37,619 bases of DNA, from positions 1 through 37,619 of the forward strand of contig NZ_JAHCLR010000051.1 in assembly GCF_018455725.1 (NCBI RefSeq), given 5' to 3'. This DNA comes from Mycolicibacter acidiphilus (GTDB lineage Bacteria > Actinomycetota > Actinomycetes > Mycobacteriales > Mycobacteriaceae). This document shows positions 1 through 7,730 of this stretch, one piece after another; positions within the stretch are counted from its first letter, which is position 1, and each line of letters starts with the position of its first letter. The notes under the pieces are model-generated. The model made no database searches and was not told where the DNA came from. It worked only from the letters and a program-made list of their open reading frames with translations. The translations under genes and the position numbers were made by a program.

Positions 1-1158
1 ATGGGCACGATCTTCGATCCCGAATCGGGGCGACGCCGCGTGGTGCACGCGTTGATCTTCACTGCGGTGTACTCGCGGCACATGTTCGTGTGGCTGACGT
101 TTCACCAGACCCTGGAGGCGATCATCGCCGGTTGCGAGGCGGCCTGGCGATTCTTCGACGGTGTGTTCAAGGTGTTGATCCCTGACAACATGACACCGAT
201 TGTGCCCAAGGCAGATTCGACCGACCCGCAGTTCAGTGTGGGCTGGACGGAGTACTCCCAAGCCCGCGGATTTTTCACCGACCCGGCCCGGGTGGCGCAT
301 CCGTGCGACAAACCCAGGGTGGAACGCATGGTCCAGTACGTGCGCGGTAACTTCTTCGCCGGCGAGGAGTTCACCGACCTGGTCGACGCCCAAGCCCATG
401 CTGACCTCTGGTGTGCTGAGAAGGCTGGTCAGCGTATTCACGGCACCACCTGCCAGCGTCCCGCCGTGGTGTTCGCCGAGTGCGAGGCCGGGTTGCTGCT
501 GCCCGCCCCCGCGGCGGTCTACCAAGTGCCGATCTACGCGCAAGCGAAGGTGCATCGTGACTACCATATTCAAGTCGATCGAGCCTTGTACTCGATCCCT
601 GAACACCTTCGCGGACAGACTGTTTCGGTGCGTGCCGATGGCGAGTTGGTCAAGGCGTTTCACCGTGGCAAGCTGGTCAAGGCCCATCCTCGCCAGCCCG
701 CCGGCGGGCGATCCACCGACCCGGGGGATCTGCCCGCTGACAAGACCGGCTATGCGATGCGGGATCTGACGCGGCTGATCGCCACCGCGACCGGCCACGG
801 CCCAGATATCGGCATCTACGCCGAACGCCTGCTCGACCACCAGCTGCCGTGGACGCGGATGCGCCAGGTCTACCGGCTGTTGGGGCTGGTCAAACGCTAC
901 GGTCCGACACCGGTGGACACCGCCTGCGGGCGCGCCCTGGAACTCGACGTCATCTCGGTATCCAAGATCGCCGCCATGCTTGCCAAGGCCACCGAGAACA
1001 CCCCCGCAGAGGCACCACGGGCAGCTTCGGGACTGGCCCCGGCCCGGTTCGCCCGCGACCCCGGCGAATACCGCCCACAAGGCCGTCAGCGACCCGATTG
1101 GCTGCACGTCATCGACGGCGGCACCACGGCTGCCACCACCGACAATGAGGGGCTGTGA
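1..1158 (+). CDS. istA: IS21-family transposase IstA, 5'-truncated by window edge
   Basis: This is the DDE integrase-type transposase of an IS21 element; it catalyses strand transfer together with IstB. The visible 385 residues begin in the rve integrase core. The first catalytic Asp should lie just before the window (family proteins have a DFG motif just before this point), the second is in LIPDN near residue 62, and the Glu is in KPRVERMVQYVRGNFF near residue 109. The C-terminal Mu-type beta-barrel and tail region follow to about residue 350. IstA proteins are usually around 500 residues with an N-terminal helix-turn-helix, so the ATG at base 1 is almost certainly internal. The stop overlaps the GTG start of istB (GTGA), as expected for coupled translation. 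No frameshift is visible. Confidence 0.93.
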   Translation: MGTIFDPESGRRRVVHALIFTAVYSRHMFVWLTFHQTLEAIIAGCEAAWRFFDGVFKVLIPDNMTPIVPKADSTDPQFSVGWTEYSQARGFFTDPARVAHPCDKPRVERMVQYVRGNFFAGEEFTDLVDAQAHADLWCAEKAGQRIHGTTCQRPAVVFAECEAGLLLPAPAAVYQVPIYAQAKVHRDYHIQVDRALYSIPEHLRGQTVSVRADGELVKAFHRGKLVKAHPRQPAGGRSTDPGDLPADKTGYAMRDLTRLIATATGHGPDIGIYAERLLDHQLPWTRMRQVYRLLGLVKRYGPTPVDTACGRALELDVISVSKIAAMLAKATENTPAEAPRAASGLAPARFARDPGEYRPQGRQRPDWLHVIDGGTTAATTDNEGL

Positions 1159-1961
1159 TAATCATGGCGACCAAACCCGTTGTCACCGACCCGATCTCAC
1201 TCGACCTCAAGAACGTGATGCGCCAACTCAAACTCGGACGGATGCTCGACACCCTGCCCGAGCGGCTCACCTTGGCCCACCAGCAGCACCTATCGCATGC
1301 CGCGTTTCTGGAGTTGATCCTCGCCGATGAAGCCACCCGCCGCGACAACAGCTCCGCAGCACGGCGTGCCCGCGACGCCGGCCTGGATGCGGCCATGCGC
1401 CTGGACTCCTGGGATGAGTCCGCCGCGGTGCGCTACGACCGCACCCTGTGGACCGACCTGACCAGCCTCCGGTTCCTCGACGGCCCCCACGGCGCCCTGC
1501 TGCTCGGACCGGTCGGGGTCGGAAAAACGCACCTGGCCACCACGCTGGGGCACATCGCCGTGCGGCGTCGCATCCCCACCTTGATGCTGCGTGCTGATGC
1601 AATGTTCAAGCGGCTCAAAGCATCCCGGCTGGACAACAGCACCGAAGCCGAGATGCGCCGGCTATCCCAGATCCGACTGCTGATCATCGACGACTTCGCT
1701 CTGCAGCCCATGGACGCCACCGCGACCGCCGACTTCTACGAGCTCATCGTCGCTCGCCACCAGCGAGCTTCGACCGTGCTGACCTCCAACCGCAGCCCCG
1801 ACGAATGGCTGGCCGTCATGACCGACCCGCTGCTGGCCCAATCCGCCGTCGACCGGCTCACCTCAACCGCGCACGAACTCGTCATCGAAGGCCAGTCCTA
1901 CCGACGCCGCCAAAAACCCTCAGTTGACACCCAGCCGACGACCACCGATCATCCCCACTGA
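1155..1961 (+). CDS. istB: IS21-family helper ATPase IstB
   Basis: This is a AAA+ ATPase that assembles on target DNA and directs the IstA transpososome. At 268 residues it has normal family length. An N-terminal helical region (1-100) precedes the ATPase core with Walker A GPVGVGKT at 118-125, Walker B LLIIDD at 175-180, and a sensor region with LTSNRSPDEW. The family C-terminal DRL and YRRRQK tail is present. The GTG at 1155 overlaps the istA stop, and an ATG three codons later (1164) is an alternative start. The gene looks intact, so the element may be active, although the left end is unseen. Confidence 0.95.
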   Translation: MIIMATKPVVTDPISLDLKNVMRQLKLGRMLDTLPERLTLAHQQHLSHAAFLELILADEATRRDNSSAARRARDAGLDAAMRLDSWDESAAVRYDRTLWTDLTSLRFLDGPHGALLLGPVGVGKTHLATTLGHIAVRRRIPTLMLRADAMFKRLKASRLDNSTEAEMRRLSQIRLLIIDDFALQPMDATATADFYELIVARHQRASTVLTSNRSPDEWLAVMTDPLLAQSAVDRLTSTAHELVIEGQSYRRRQKPSVDTQPTTTDHPH

Positions 1962-1969
1962 GCCAAACA

Positions 1970-2022
1970 GGTGGTCCATAGTTACTGGCCAACCGGTGGT
2001 CCCATCCTCCTGGCAAATGACA
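1970..2022 (+). repeat. IS21 right-end subterminal repeats
   Basis: Two tandem imperfect copies, 1970-1992 and 1994-2016, share GGTGGTCC at the left and a TGGC(C/A)A(A) right half, and are followed by TGACA. They lie immediately after istB. IS21-family ends carry such repeated transposase-binding sites; assignment to IstA binding is inference. Confidence 0.6.
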
Positions 2023-2414
2023 CCCGGTCGCCGCTTGCCGCCTCTACCAGCGGCCAGGCCCTATCACCCCGGTGTTCGTCCCGTCGTCCGGGGTTAGAAA
2101 TAACGAGGCATCATCGGGGGTTCACTCGCGTTCACCCGTCCGGCCTTCCCCTTGCCCGGTTGCTCCCCCAGACGGAACAGGGGCCCTTGGGCTTCTACCC
2201 TGGGCTTCGCACCCCAACGGACACGGCCCGTCGACGCACGCCAGGGCGGGGATCGATCTGGAACACTGATCGAGAACTACGCACCCGGCATAACCGGCCT
2301 CCAATCTGCGAGTCCACTCGCCATGCGCGACCTCGCGTCGCACGTGAGAACTTTCTTTACTGGTATTAAAGAACTACCGGCGTTTCCGTGGCCTCACCAA
2401 GCGGGGCGTCGGTA
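2023..2414. other. Gene-free stretch between the IS21 end and the IS110 leader
   Basis: No convincing gene is present here. A plus-strand reading frame crossing the region (1971-2369) is rich in Pro, Arg, His and Thr, starts inside the IS21 end repeats and has no recognisable domain. An AT-rich patch contains a perfect 7-bp inverted repeat, TTCTTTA at 2353-2359 and TAAAGAA at 2367-2373, which stands out from the GC-rich surroundings. It could be a promoter or hairpin for the IS110 leader. The left boundary of the IS110 element probably lies somewhere in this stretch, but I cannot place it. Confidence 0.4.
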
Positions 2415-2642
2415 GGGTCCGCGTCCGAACCGGTGCGGTCTGACTCATTTCTTTACCGGTCGCGAGCAGTGTGGTGTGCCTGCAATCGTCAGATCCGTCG
2501 ACCACACCTGGTTCGGCGCGGAACCGCCGGACGGAGTGACCTGACAGGAGCGCGACCAAGCATCTCGTAGCAGTACCGTCCCCGCCCGACGGCTTCGCCC
2601 TTCACCCCATCCGCGAATACTCCGGTCACAGGAAGGGCCGCA
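2415..2642 (+). ncRNA. Candidate IS110 bridge RNA / left-end non-coding region
   Basis: IS110-group elements encode a structured bridge RNA in the non-coding left end just upstream of the transposase. Its loops pair with target and donor DNA. This ~230-bp leader has the right position and size. Visible hairpins are: ACCGGT 2429-2434 with ACCGGT 2455-2460 (20-nt loop); CAGTGTGGT 2467-2475 with ACCACACcTG 2501-2510 (one bulge, 25-nt loop, suited to a guide loop); and GGTTC 2510-2514 with GAACC 2521-2525. The last two share a base, so they may be alternatives or stacked. This rests on position and hand folding only. Confidence 0.4.
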
Positions 2643-3716
2643 ATGGAATCCGCCACTGCCGTATCCACCCAACCACAGGTCACCGTCGGCATCGACACGG
2701 GCAAGCAGTTCCACGTCGCCCACGCCGCCGATCAGATCGGCCGGCCGCTGGGCAGCCACCGGATGCCAACCACCACCGCTGGATACCGGCAATTCGTGTC
2801 CTGGGCCCACGGGCTGGGCCAACTCGTCACGATCGGGGTCGAAGGCTCGGGCCACTACGGCGCGGGCCTGGCCCGGCACCTGCGCGCCGAGGGCATCACG
2901 GTCGCCGAGGTCGGCCGACCCAAATGCCAACGCACGGCGCGCTACGGCAAATCCGATGACGCCGACGCCGCCGGGGCTGCCGCCATCGTGTTGGCCGGAG
3001 AAGCTCTCGGCGAGCTGAAATCCGCCGACGGCCCCGCTGAAATGGTGCGCATCTTGCGGGTCGCTCGGACCAGTGCCGTGCGTGCCCGCGCCAAGGCTTA
3101 CACCGCCTTGCAATCTCTTCTGGTCACCGCACCGTCAATGCTGCGTGAACAGCTGGCCGGCCTCTACAAAGACCGCCTCATCGCCGCATGCGAGAACCTC
3201 TCGGAACCGGAAACCCTCACCAGCACAACAGATGCCATGATCCTCGCGATCAAATTACTGGCCGCCCGCTGCCGCGAACTCGACGCCGAATCCGAACGGC
3301 TCGCCCAACACCTCGACGCCATCACCTCGGCTGCCGCGCCGACGTTGCGCGCCGTCTACGGCGTCGGCCCCGACACCGCCGCCACCCTGCTGGCCGCGGT
3401 CGGCGACAACCCCGAACGGATCACCAACGACGCCGCATTCGCCAAACTCTGCGGAGTCAGCCCGCTGGACGCCTCCAGCGGCAAAACCGTCCGACACCGA
3501 CTCAACCGGGGCGGTAACCGCGACGCCAACCGAGCCCTACACGTCATCCTGGTCGTCCGCCTGCGCCGCCACCAGCCCACCCGCGACTACCTGACGCGTC
3601 GCCTGGCCGAAGGCAAGACCAAAAACGAGATCAAGCGGTGCCTCAAGCGCTACATCGCCCGCGAAATCTTCCACGCCCTCCACCCGCCCAGAACACCCCT
3701 GAAAATCGTTGCCTGA
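2643..3716 (+). CDS. IS110-family transposase (DEDD recombinase)
   Basis: This is an RNA-guided recombinase of the IS110 family: an N-terminal RuvC-like DEDD domain and a C-terminal Tnp20 domain that carries the catalytic serine. The 357-residue length is typical. The DEDD residues are visible: D in GIDTGK near 18, E in GVEGSGHYG near 68, and D and D in KSDDADA near 100-104. The C-terminal part contains the YGVGPDTAATLLAAVGD helix-hairpin-helix-like segment, then CGVSPLDASSGKT and LNRGGNRDANRALH, where the family's conserved Ser-Gly lies. The ATG follows AGGAAGGGCCGCA, giving a Shine-Dalgarno-like site. It looks intact. Confidence 0.93.
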   Translation: MESATAVSTQPQVTVGIDTGKQFHVAHAADQIGRPLGSHRMPTTTAGYRQFVSWAHGLGQLVTIGVEGSGHYGAGLARHLRAEGITVAEVGRPKCQRTARYGKSDDADAAGAAAIVLAGEALGELKSADGPAEMVRILRVARTSAVRARAKAYTALQSLLVTAPSMLREQLAGLYKDRLIAACENLSEPETLTSTTDAMILAIKLLAARCRELDAESERLAQHLDAITSAAAPTLRAVYGVGPDTAATLLAAVGDNPERITNDAAFAKLCGVSPLDASSGKTVRHRLNRGGNRDANRALHVILVVRLRRHQPTRDYLTRRLAEGKTKNEIKRCLKRYIAREIFHALHPPRTPLKIVA

Positions 3717-3839
3717 ACATAGGAGCATCTGCTGTCGAGAAAACCCACATGCCGCGATCACCCGTCAACGCTAGGCTTTCACGCGCCGCTCGGACTCCGT
3801 GGGCGATGCCATGTTCTGCGCCGTCGCACGCGGCAAAAC

Positions 3840-4352
3840 TCAGATGCTGTTGCCAGACACAAAGCCGCCCCTGTGGGTGACATTCCACCAGATGTTGTCC
3901 AGTGCTGTCCATGCGGTGTCGTGGGTCATCAGCCAGTGCCCGTTCTGGAGTACAAAGACGGCTGGGCCGGGTCGGCAGCGGTTGCTCTCTATCGTCACCC
4001 CAGCGAAGTTGTCCGGGGCCGACTGGATGTTGGTGATAACCCAGTTGGTGGGCAGATGCCCGCGCGTACCCATGCGGTTCAGGTGGTCGTCAATGGTGGC
4101 GTCTTCATCCGGGGTGAACGGGGGCGTGACGATGTTCCCTTTGTCGGCGGCGGGGATGTTCGGATTGAACAACGCATTCAGAACGTCGATCACCTGATCT
4201 GCGGTGGGAACCGGCCCGTTGCAGGGTGGTTGGCCGGGGTCGCCGCAGTCCGCATGCGCTGGTGGTGCGCCCGTCACGACCGTTACCGGTGCGGCGATCA
4301 GCGCTGCCGCGAGCAGCGCCTGGGCGACACTGAATAATTTGGTCCGAGACAT
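3840..4352 (-). CDS. Secreted low-molecular-weight antigen, MTB12/CFP-2-like
   Basis: This is a 170-residue secreted protein. A signal peptide covers about residues 1-33, ending at PPAHA before DCGDPGQPPC. The mature part resembles the mycobacterial MTB12 (CFP-2) antigen family: a helix reading DVLNALFNPNIPAADKGN matches the family's xINALxDPNVPxxxKxN pattern, followed by a TNIQ segment and a final beta-sheet with VFVLQNGHWLMT. Function of the family is unknown. I start it at the ATG at 4352, preceded by AGAGGGA; a longer frame to 4391 would overlap the upstream gene. It begins 14 bp after the PGRS gene stop, so the two are probably co-transcribed. Confidence 0.72.
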   Translation of the reverse strand: MSRTKLFSVAQALLAAALIAAPVTVVTGAPPAHADCGDPGQPPCNGPVPTADQVIDVLNALFNPNIPAADKGNIVTPPFTPDEDATIDDHLNRMGTRGHLPTNWVITNIQSAPDNFAGVTIESNRCRPGPAVFVLQNGHWLMTHDTAWTALDNIWWNVTHRGGFVSGNSI

Positions 4353-4366
4353 CAGAGATCCCTCTA

Positions 4367-6484
4367 CTACGAGTCGGCTTTGATCCCCCACACCGCGTCG
4401 CCGGTAGCGGCCGGGCTGGTGGCGGTCGGGTCGTAGCTGTCGTCGGTCACGTAGACAGTGTCGTTGGCGGGGTCGTAGACCATCCCGCCGAGAAGCGCGG
4501 GAGTCCCGCCCACACCGTTAGTCTGGCCCACCATCCCGCCGACGTCGTAGCTGGTGACGGTGTTGGTGTCGAGGTTCAGCACCGACAGATTGTCGAAGAG
4601 CCCACCAGTGGTCATGTAGGCATCACCATCGGTGGTGTCGACAACCACCTCGCCCGGATTGATGCTGGGGTTAGCGACGAGGGTGTCAGAGTTCAGGTCG
4701 ATCGTCAGCAGAAGTTCATTCTTGCCCACAATTTCGTGGGCGTAGAGATCGCCGTTGACGAGATCGTAGGGCACCACGGACGCGTGTGCGACGCCCGCGA
4801 TGGTGTCGTTGGTGACGGTGTTGGTGGTGGGATCGATGACCGACAGTCCGTTGTTGGCGCCCCCGACGTAAAAGTCACCATTGGCGGAGTCGTAGACGAT
4901 CCCCGACGGACCGGAGCTGTCGGGGAGGGTGAGGGTGTCGGTGACGGTGTTGGTGTGCGGATCGATCACGGTCACCGTGTCGCTGTCGGGGTTAGTGATG
5001 TAGAGGTCGCCGTTGGTCGGGGCGACCGCCATCTGGCCTGGAGCGACGCCGATCGTGATGGTGTCGGTGACGGTGTTGGTGGTCGGGTTGATCACCGAGA
5101 CGGTTCCGGGCTGGGAGTCAGCCCAGTCGTTGGTGTTGATCACGTAGATATCACTGTTAGCGGGGTCGTAGGCGATTCCGGTCAGATCCCCGACGGTGGG
5201 GCCTGCCGGCCCGACGGTGATGGTGCCGACATTGGTGTTGGTGTCGGTGTTGATCACCGAGACGGTGCCATTGTAAGTATCGGCGACGTAGAGGTCATGG
5301 TTGGCGGGGTCGTAGGTGATCGCTCCGGGCCCGTCACCGGCGCTGGCGATGAACTCAAGGGGCGAGGTGGCCGTCGGTGGTGCCGGGAATGCGCCGTTGG
5401 CCCCGTCCCAACTCAAGGAACCATTGGAACCGAAGATCCCCCCGGACCCGCCACCGGCCCCGAGGCCACCGGTCCCGGCGACTCCGTTAGCCCCATCGGC
5501 CGCCCCGGCACCACCGAGGCCGCCGTGGCCGCCGTCACCACCGTTGCCCGCCGTGCCGGCATTACCGCCATCGCCGTAGAGCCAGCCACCATTGCCGCCG
5601 GCCCCGCCGTCGCCCCCGGCGCCGCCGTTTTGGCCCGCGCCGCCGGCCACCCCAGCCAGAGCGCTGTTGTTTGTCCCGTCGGCGCCGACCGCACCCGTAC
5701 CGCCCTCGCCGCCGTTGCCGCCGATCCCGAAGAACCCGGTCGCGTTCCCGCCATCACCGCCGGCGCCACCATCGCCGCCCGGGGTGACCGCGTCACCGCC
5801 ATCACCGCCGTTGCCGGCGATGCCGTAGCCGGTGTCACCACCAGCCCCACCGGCCGATCCGTCAAACCCGTTGCCGCCGTCCCCGCCGTCACCGTCATAG
5901 GCCACACCGCCCGCACCGCCGGGGTCACCGGCGATGGTGCTGTCCCAGCCGTTGCCGCCATCCCCGAACCACAACCCGCCCGCACCCCCATTCGGGTCGG
6001 CTTGGGTTCCGTTGGTGCCGTCACCGATCAACATGCCCTGGCCGCCCCAGGACTGCCATTCACTGTTGAGCTGGGCGTCGAACGCCTCACCTTGGGCGCT
6101 GTCGATCCAGTTCTGCTCCCAGGTGTGGATCGGGTCGTAAATGTTGGTCTCGTACCACTGCGTCAGGCTGTCGGTTGCCGCCGCCGAACCCGAGGCGTCC
6201 ACGCTGGCCGCCGCGTGCACTGACGCCGCCACGACCGAGTCCAGACCACCCACATCGGTGTCGAGGTTGGGCACCACCGTGTCGACCCCCAAGCCCAGAT
6301 CCGTAGCTGCACCCACACCAGCCTCCGACGACGCCATCGAGTCCATCAGCAGATCCATCATGTCGTCGATGTCCGCCCTGGCAGGACCGGCAGAACCCGC
6401 CGCGATCGCCACCGCAGCCGCCGCCGTCGTCAAGCCCGCACTCCACCCGGGCACACCACCACATCGGCTGCGATAGGTACTCAT
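4367..6484 (-). CDS. Secreted PGRS protein with C-terminal YVTN-type beta-propeller, no PE domain
   Basis: This 705-residue protein starts at ATG 6484, with AGGGGGA five bases upstream. An N-terminal signal peptide spans about residues 1-37 (hydrophobic LTTAAAAVAIAAGSAG, then ARADID). Residues 38-150 are a helical linker with a YDPIHTWEQNW segment. Residues 151-365 are a Gly/Asn/Ala-rich PGRS domain (GGxGG repeats) opening with LIGDGTNGT, the usual PGRS entry. Residues 380-705 hold seven YVTN/YncE-type repeats: VINTDTNTNVGTI, VINPTTNTVTDTI, VIDPHTNTVTDTL, VIDPTTNTVTNDT, two divergent copies and a final partial one, enough to close a seven-bladed propeller. There is no PE domain, so export is probably by Sec or Tat. 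It lies upstream of the MTB12-like gene. The role is unknown; surface display is inferred. Confidence 0.82.
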   Translation of the reverse strand: MSTYRSRCGGVPGWSAGLTTAAAAVAIAAGSAGPARADIDDMMDLLMDSMASSEAGVGAATDLGLGVDTVVPNLDTDVGGLDSVVAASVHAAASVDASGSAAATDSLTQWYETNIYDPIHTWEQNWIDSAQGEAFDAQLNSEWQSWGGQGMLIGDGTNGTQADPNGGAGGLWFGDGGNGWDSTIAGDPGGAGGVAYDGDGGDGGNGFDGSAGGAGGDTGYGIAGNGGDGGDAVTPGGDGGAGGDGGNATGFFGIGGNGGEGGTGAVGADGTNNSALAGVAGGAGQNGGAGGDGGAGGNGGWLYGDGGNAGTAGNGGDGGHGGLGGAGAADGANGVAGTGGLGAGGGSGGIFGSNGSLSWDGANGAFPAPPTATSPLEFIASAGDGPGAITYDPANHDLYVADTYNGTVSVINTDTNTNVGTITVGPAGPTVGDLTGIAYDPANSDIYVINTNDWADSQPGTVSVINPTTNTVTDTITIGVAPGQMAVAPTNGDLYITNPDSDTVTVIDPHTNTVTDTLTLPDSSGPSGIVYDSANGDFYVGGANNGLSVIDPTTNTVTNDTIAGVAHASVVPYDLVNGDLYAHEIVGKNELLLTIDLNSDTLVANPSINPGEVVVDTTDGDAYMTTGGLFDNLSVLNLDTNTVTSYDVGGMVGQTNGVGGTPALLGGMVYDPANDTVYVTDDSYDPTATSPAATGDAVWGIKADS

Positions 6485-6700
6485 CAGTCCCCCTGGACCA
6501 TCGACGTGCTCACGAGGCCAGAACACGTAAAAAACCGACTATAGCTGCCACCAGCCCTCCCCGAGGACCGTCTCCCCGCGGGGACGCGCTTCGCCGGGAG
6601 GCCCCGAGATACTTGGGTGATCTGCCACCCGGCGGGGCTATCGTGCTATAACCGCTGGTCACCACACCATCATGCACCCGGTTTATCCCGGACCGCGTGG
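6485..6700. other. Intergenic region upstream of the PGRS gene
   Basis: No gene is seen. The region should hold the minus-strand promoter of the PGRS-MTB12 unit. TATAGT read on the minus strand near 6540 is a possible -10 box, but I see no convincing -35. It ends at the first copy of the ~43-bp cassette repeat. Confidence 0.3.
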
Positions 6701-6743
6701 GGGTAGATTACGGACTTGCGAGCAAGGTCGGATTTCTGTGCCG
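6701..6743 (+). repeat. Cassette repeat copy 1 (R1)
   Basis: First of four gap-free, same-orientation copies of a ~43-bp intergenic repeat. It begins GGGTAGATTACGGACTTGCG and ends CTGTGCCG, and is identical to R4 at 35 of 43 positions by hand count. It contains an inner inverted repeat, CTTGC-GA-GCAAG. It lies downstream of the RelE-like toxin gene. Confidence 0.8.
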
Positions 6744-6820
6744 AAACATGCTCTAAGTCAACAGAATCCATTGTTGATGTTGCCATCCGTACTCCCGTAC
6801 GACTGTCCTCCCGCACGACA

Positions 6821-7132
6821 TCAGGGCGAGTCGAACACGGAGTGGTCGCCGATCCTGCGCCACCGGCAACGGAGTTCGTCGTCGACTGTGACCAGTTCGA
6901 AGGTGGCACGACCGTCTGGACTTGCGAACGACCAGGTCATTTCCAGTACGTTGGGCGCGCCCTGAACCGACTTGACTCGAAGCGACCTAGGCCAGGCGGC
7001 TGACGGATCGACCACCAGCGCGTCGCACGCTGGGATGAACTTGGTTGTCAGCACTCGACGGAACGCATCGCGATGCTCACGTTTGAGCCGACGGTAGTCG
7101 GCGTCGAACGCCGGTGTCGTTTCAAACTTCAC
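6821..7132 (-). CDS. RelE/ParE-fold toxin-like protein
   Basis: This small basic protein of 103 residues has RelE/ParE-superfamily pattern: KFETTPAFDADYRRL at the start (a beta strand then helix), a central helix with KREHRDAFRRVLTTKFIP, and C-terminal strands with GRATFEL and CRWRRIGDHSVF. Such proteins cleave ribosome-bound mRNA or block gyrase; I cannot say which from sequence. The GTG start at 7132 shares its first base with the TAG stop of the upstream AbrB-type gene, as in antitoxin-first modules. Catalytic residues are not assigned. Confidence 0.7.
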   Translation of the reverse strand: MKFETTPAFDADYRRLKREHRDAFRRVLTTKFIPACDALVVDPSAAWPRSLRVKSVQGAPNVLEMTWSFASPDGRATFELVTVDDELRCRWRRIGDHSVFDSP

Positions 7133-7434
7133 TACCGATCAGCGTCCAGCCGATCCAGATGCTCCAACAAGGCGTCACCGTCTTGGTGGACCGTCACCCG
7201 CCCTGCCGCAATGTGGCCGTCAACTTCACGTTCACGCTGCTGCCAGTGCTCGATCCAAAACCATCGCTGATCGGCGGGGACGGGCAGCGACGGTCGGAGC
7301 TCCAGTACGCCGTCGTCGCGCTCGATGATCTCCACCTGCGCACCCGGCTCGTCCAGGTGCAGCCGACGCCGGACCTCCGCCGGCAGCGCGACAACACCCC
7401 GTGATTGCACGCCTACATACCCATGAAACGCCAT
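7132..7434 (-). CDS. AbrB/MazE-type antitoxin-like protein
   Basis: A 100-residue protein with an N-terminal SpoVT-AbrB swapped-hairpin DNA-binding domain: GYVGVQSRGVVALPAEVRRR, then LGxDEPGAQVEI-like sequence and ERDDGVLELRP (residues 4-50). The acidic C-terminal part (55-100) would bind the toxin. It precedes and overlaps the RelE-like gene by one base, the normal order for translational coupling of antitoxin then toxin. A perfect inverted repeat 18 bp upstream of the start is a candidate autoregulatory site. Confidence 0.75.
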   Translation of the reverse strand: MAFHGYVGVQSRGVVALPAEVRRRLHLDEPGAQVEIIERDDGVLELRPSLPVPADQRWFWIEHWQQREREVDGHIAAGRVTVHQDGDALLEHLDRLDADR

Positions 7435-7451
7435 GATGACAGTATTCCAAC

Positions 7452-7470
7452 ATTGCGGTAATGACGCAAT
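7452..7470 (-). promoter_or_regulatory. Inverted repeat upstream of AbrB/RelE module
   Basis: ATTGCG at 7452-7457 and CGCAAT at 7465-7470 form a perfect 6-bp inverted repeat with a 7-bp spacer, 18-36 bp upstream of the antitoxin start. AbrB-type antitoxins usually repress their own operon, so this is the best candidate operator. The assignment is inferred from position. Confidence 0.45.
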
Positions 7471-7523
7471 GCAGTTCTACGTCATGCCGGCGTCCTTGGC
7501 CGTACTGACGATATGCATGCAGA

Positions 7524-7566
7524 GGGTAGATTCCGGACTTGCAACCAATCTGCGTTGTCTGTGTTG
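7524..7566 (+). repeat. Cassette repeat copy 2 (R2)
   Basis: Second copy of the ~43-bp repeat, beginning GGGTAGATTCCGGACTTGCA and ending CTGTGTTG. It matches R4 at 36 of 43 positions with no gap. It separates the AbrB/RelE-like module from the BrnT/BrnA module. Confidence 0.8.
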
Positions 7567-7730
7567 TTTCGACCATGTGCCATCAACAAAGCAGCTGGTG
7601 AAAGCGTCGGCGAGACCAGGGGGCATATTTAGAACACGCGAGGTGGCATCCATCGGTGAGCCTGGTTGCGATCCACGAACCGGCCCGACCGTGCGGCGTT
7701 CAGGCTTGGAGGACTCAGGACATCTGGCGG

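Larger units (their letters stand above)
1..2022 (+). mobile_element. IS21-family insertion sequence, right part
   Basis: The istA-istB gene pair with a stop/start overlap is diagnostic of the IS21 family. The left end and the N-terminal part of istA lie outside the window. After istB there are two imperfect ~23-bp direct repeats (1970-1992 and 1994-2016) that both begin GGTGGTCC and end in TGGC(C/A)A(A), followed by TGACA ending at 2022. Multiple subterminal repeats and a terminal CA are usual at IS21-family ends, so I place the right end at about 2022. This boundary is inferred; the matching left inverted repeat cannot be seen. Confidence 0.75.
2415..3760 (+). mobile_element. IS110-family insertion sequence (approximate limits)
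   Basis: One full-length IS110-type transposase gene is flanked by a structured leader and a short tail. IS110 elements lack clear long terminal inverted repeats, so the ends given are estimates. It sits directly beside the IS21 element; whether the two inserted independently or one landed beside the other cannot be told from the window alone. Confidence 0.5.

Noticed and set aside
1971-2369. 132-codon plus-strand frame after istB
   Set aside because: It starts within the IS21 end repeats, is low complexity in Pro/Arg/His, and has no recognisable domain or ribosome binding site; more likely non-coding DNA at the IS boundary.
4736-6223. Long plus-strand frame (495 codons) opposite the PGRS gene
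   Set aside because: It mirrors the glycine-rich repeats and propeller on the other strand, has Val/Gly/Asp-biased composition from the complement of GGC/GAC codons, and no domain.
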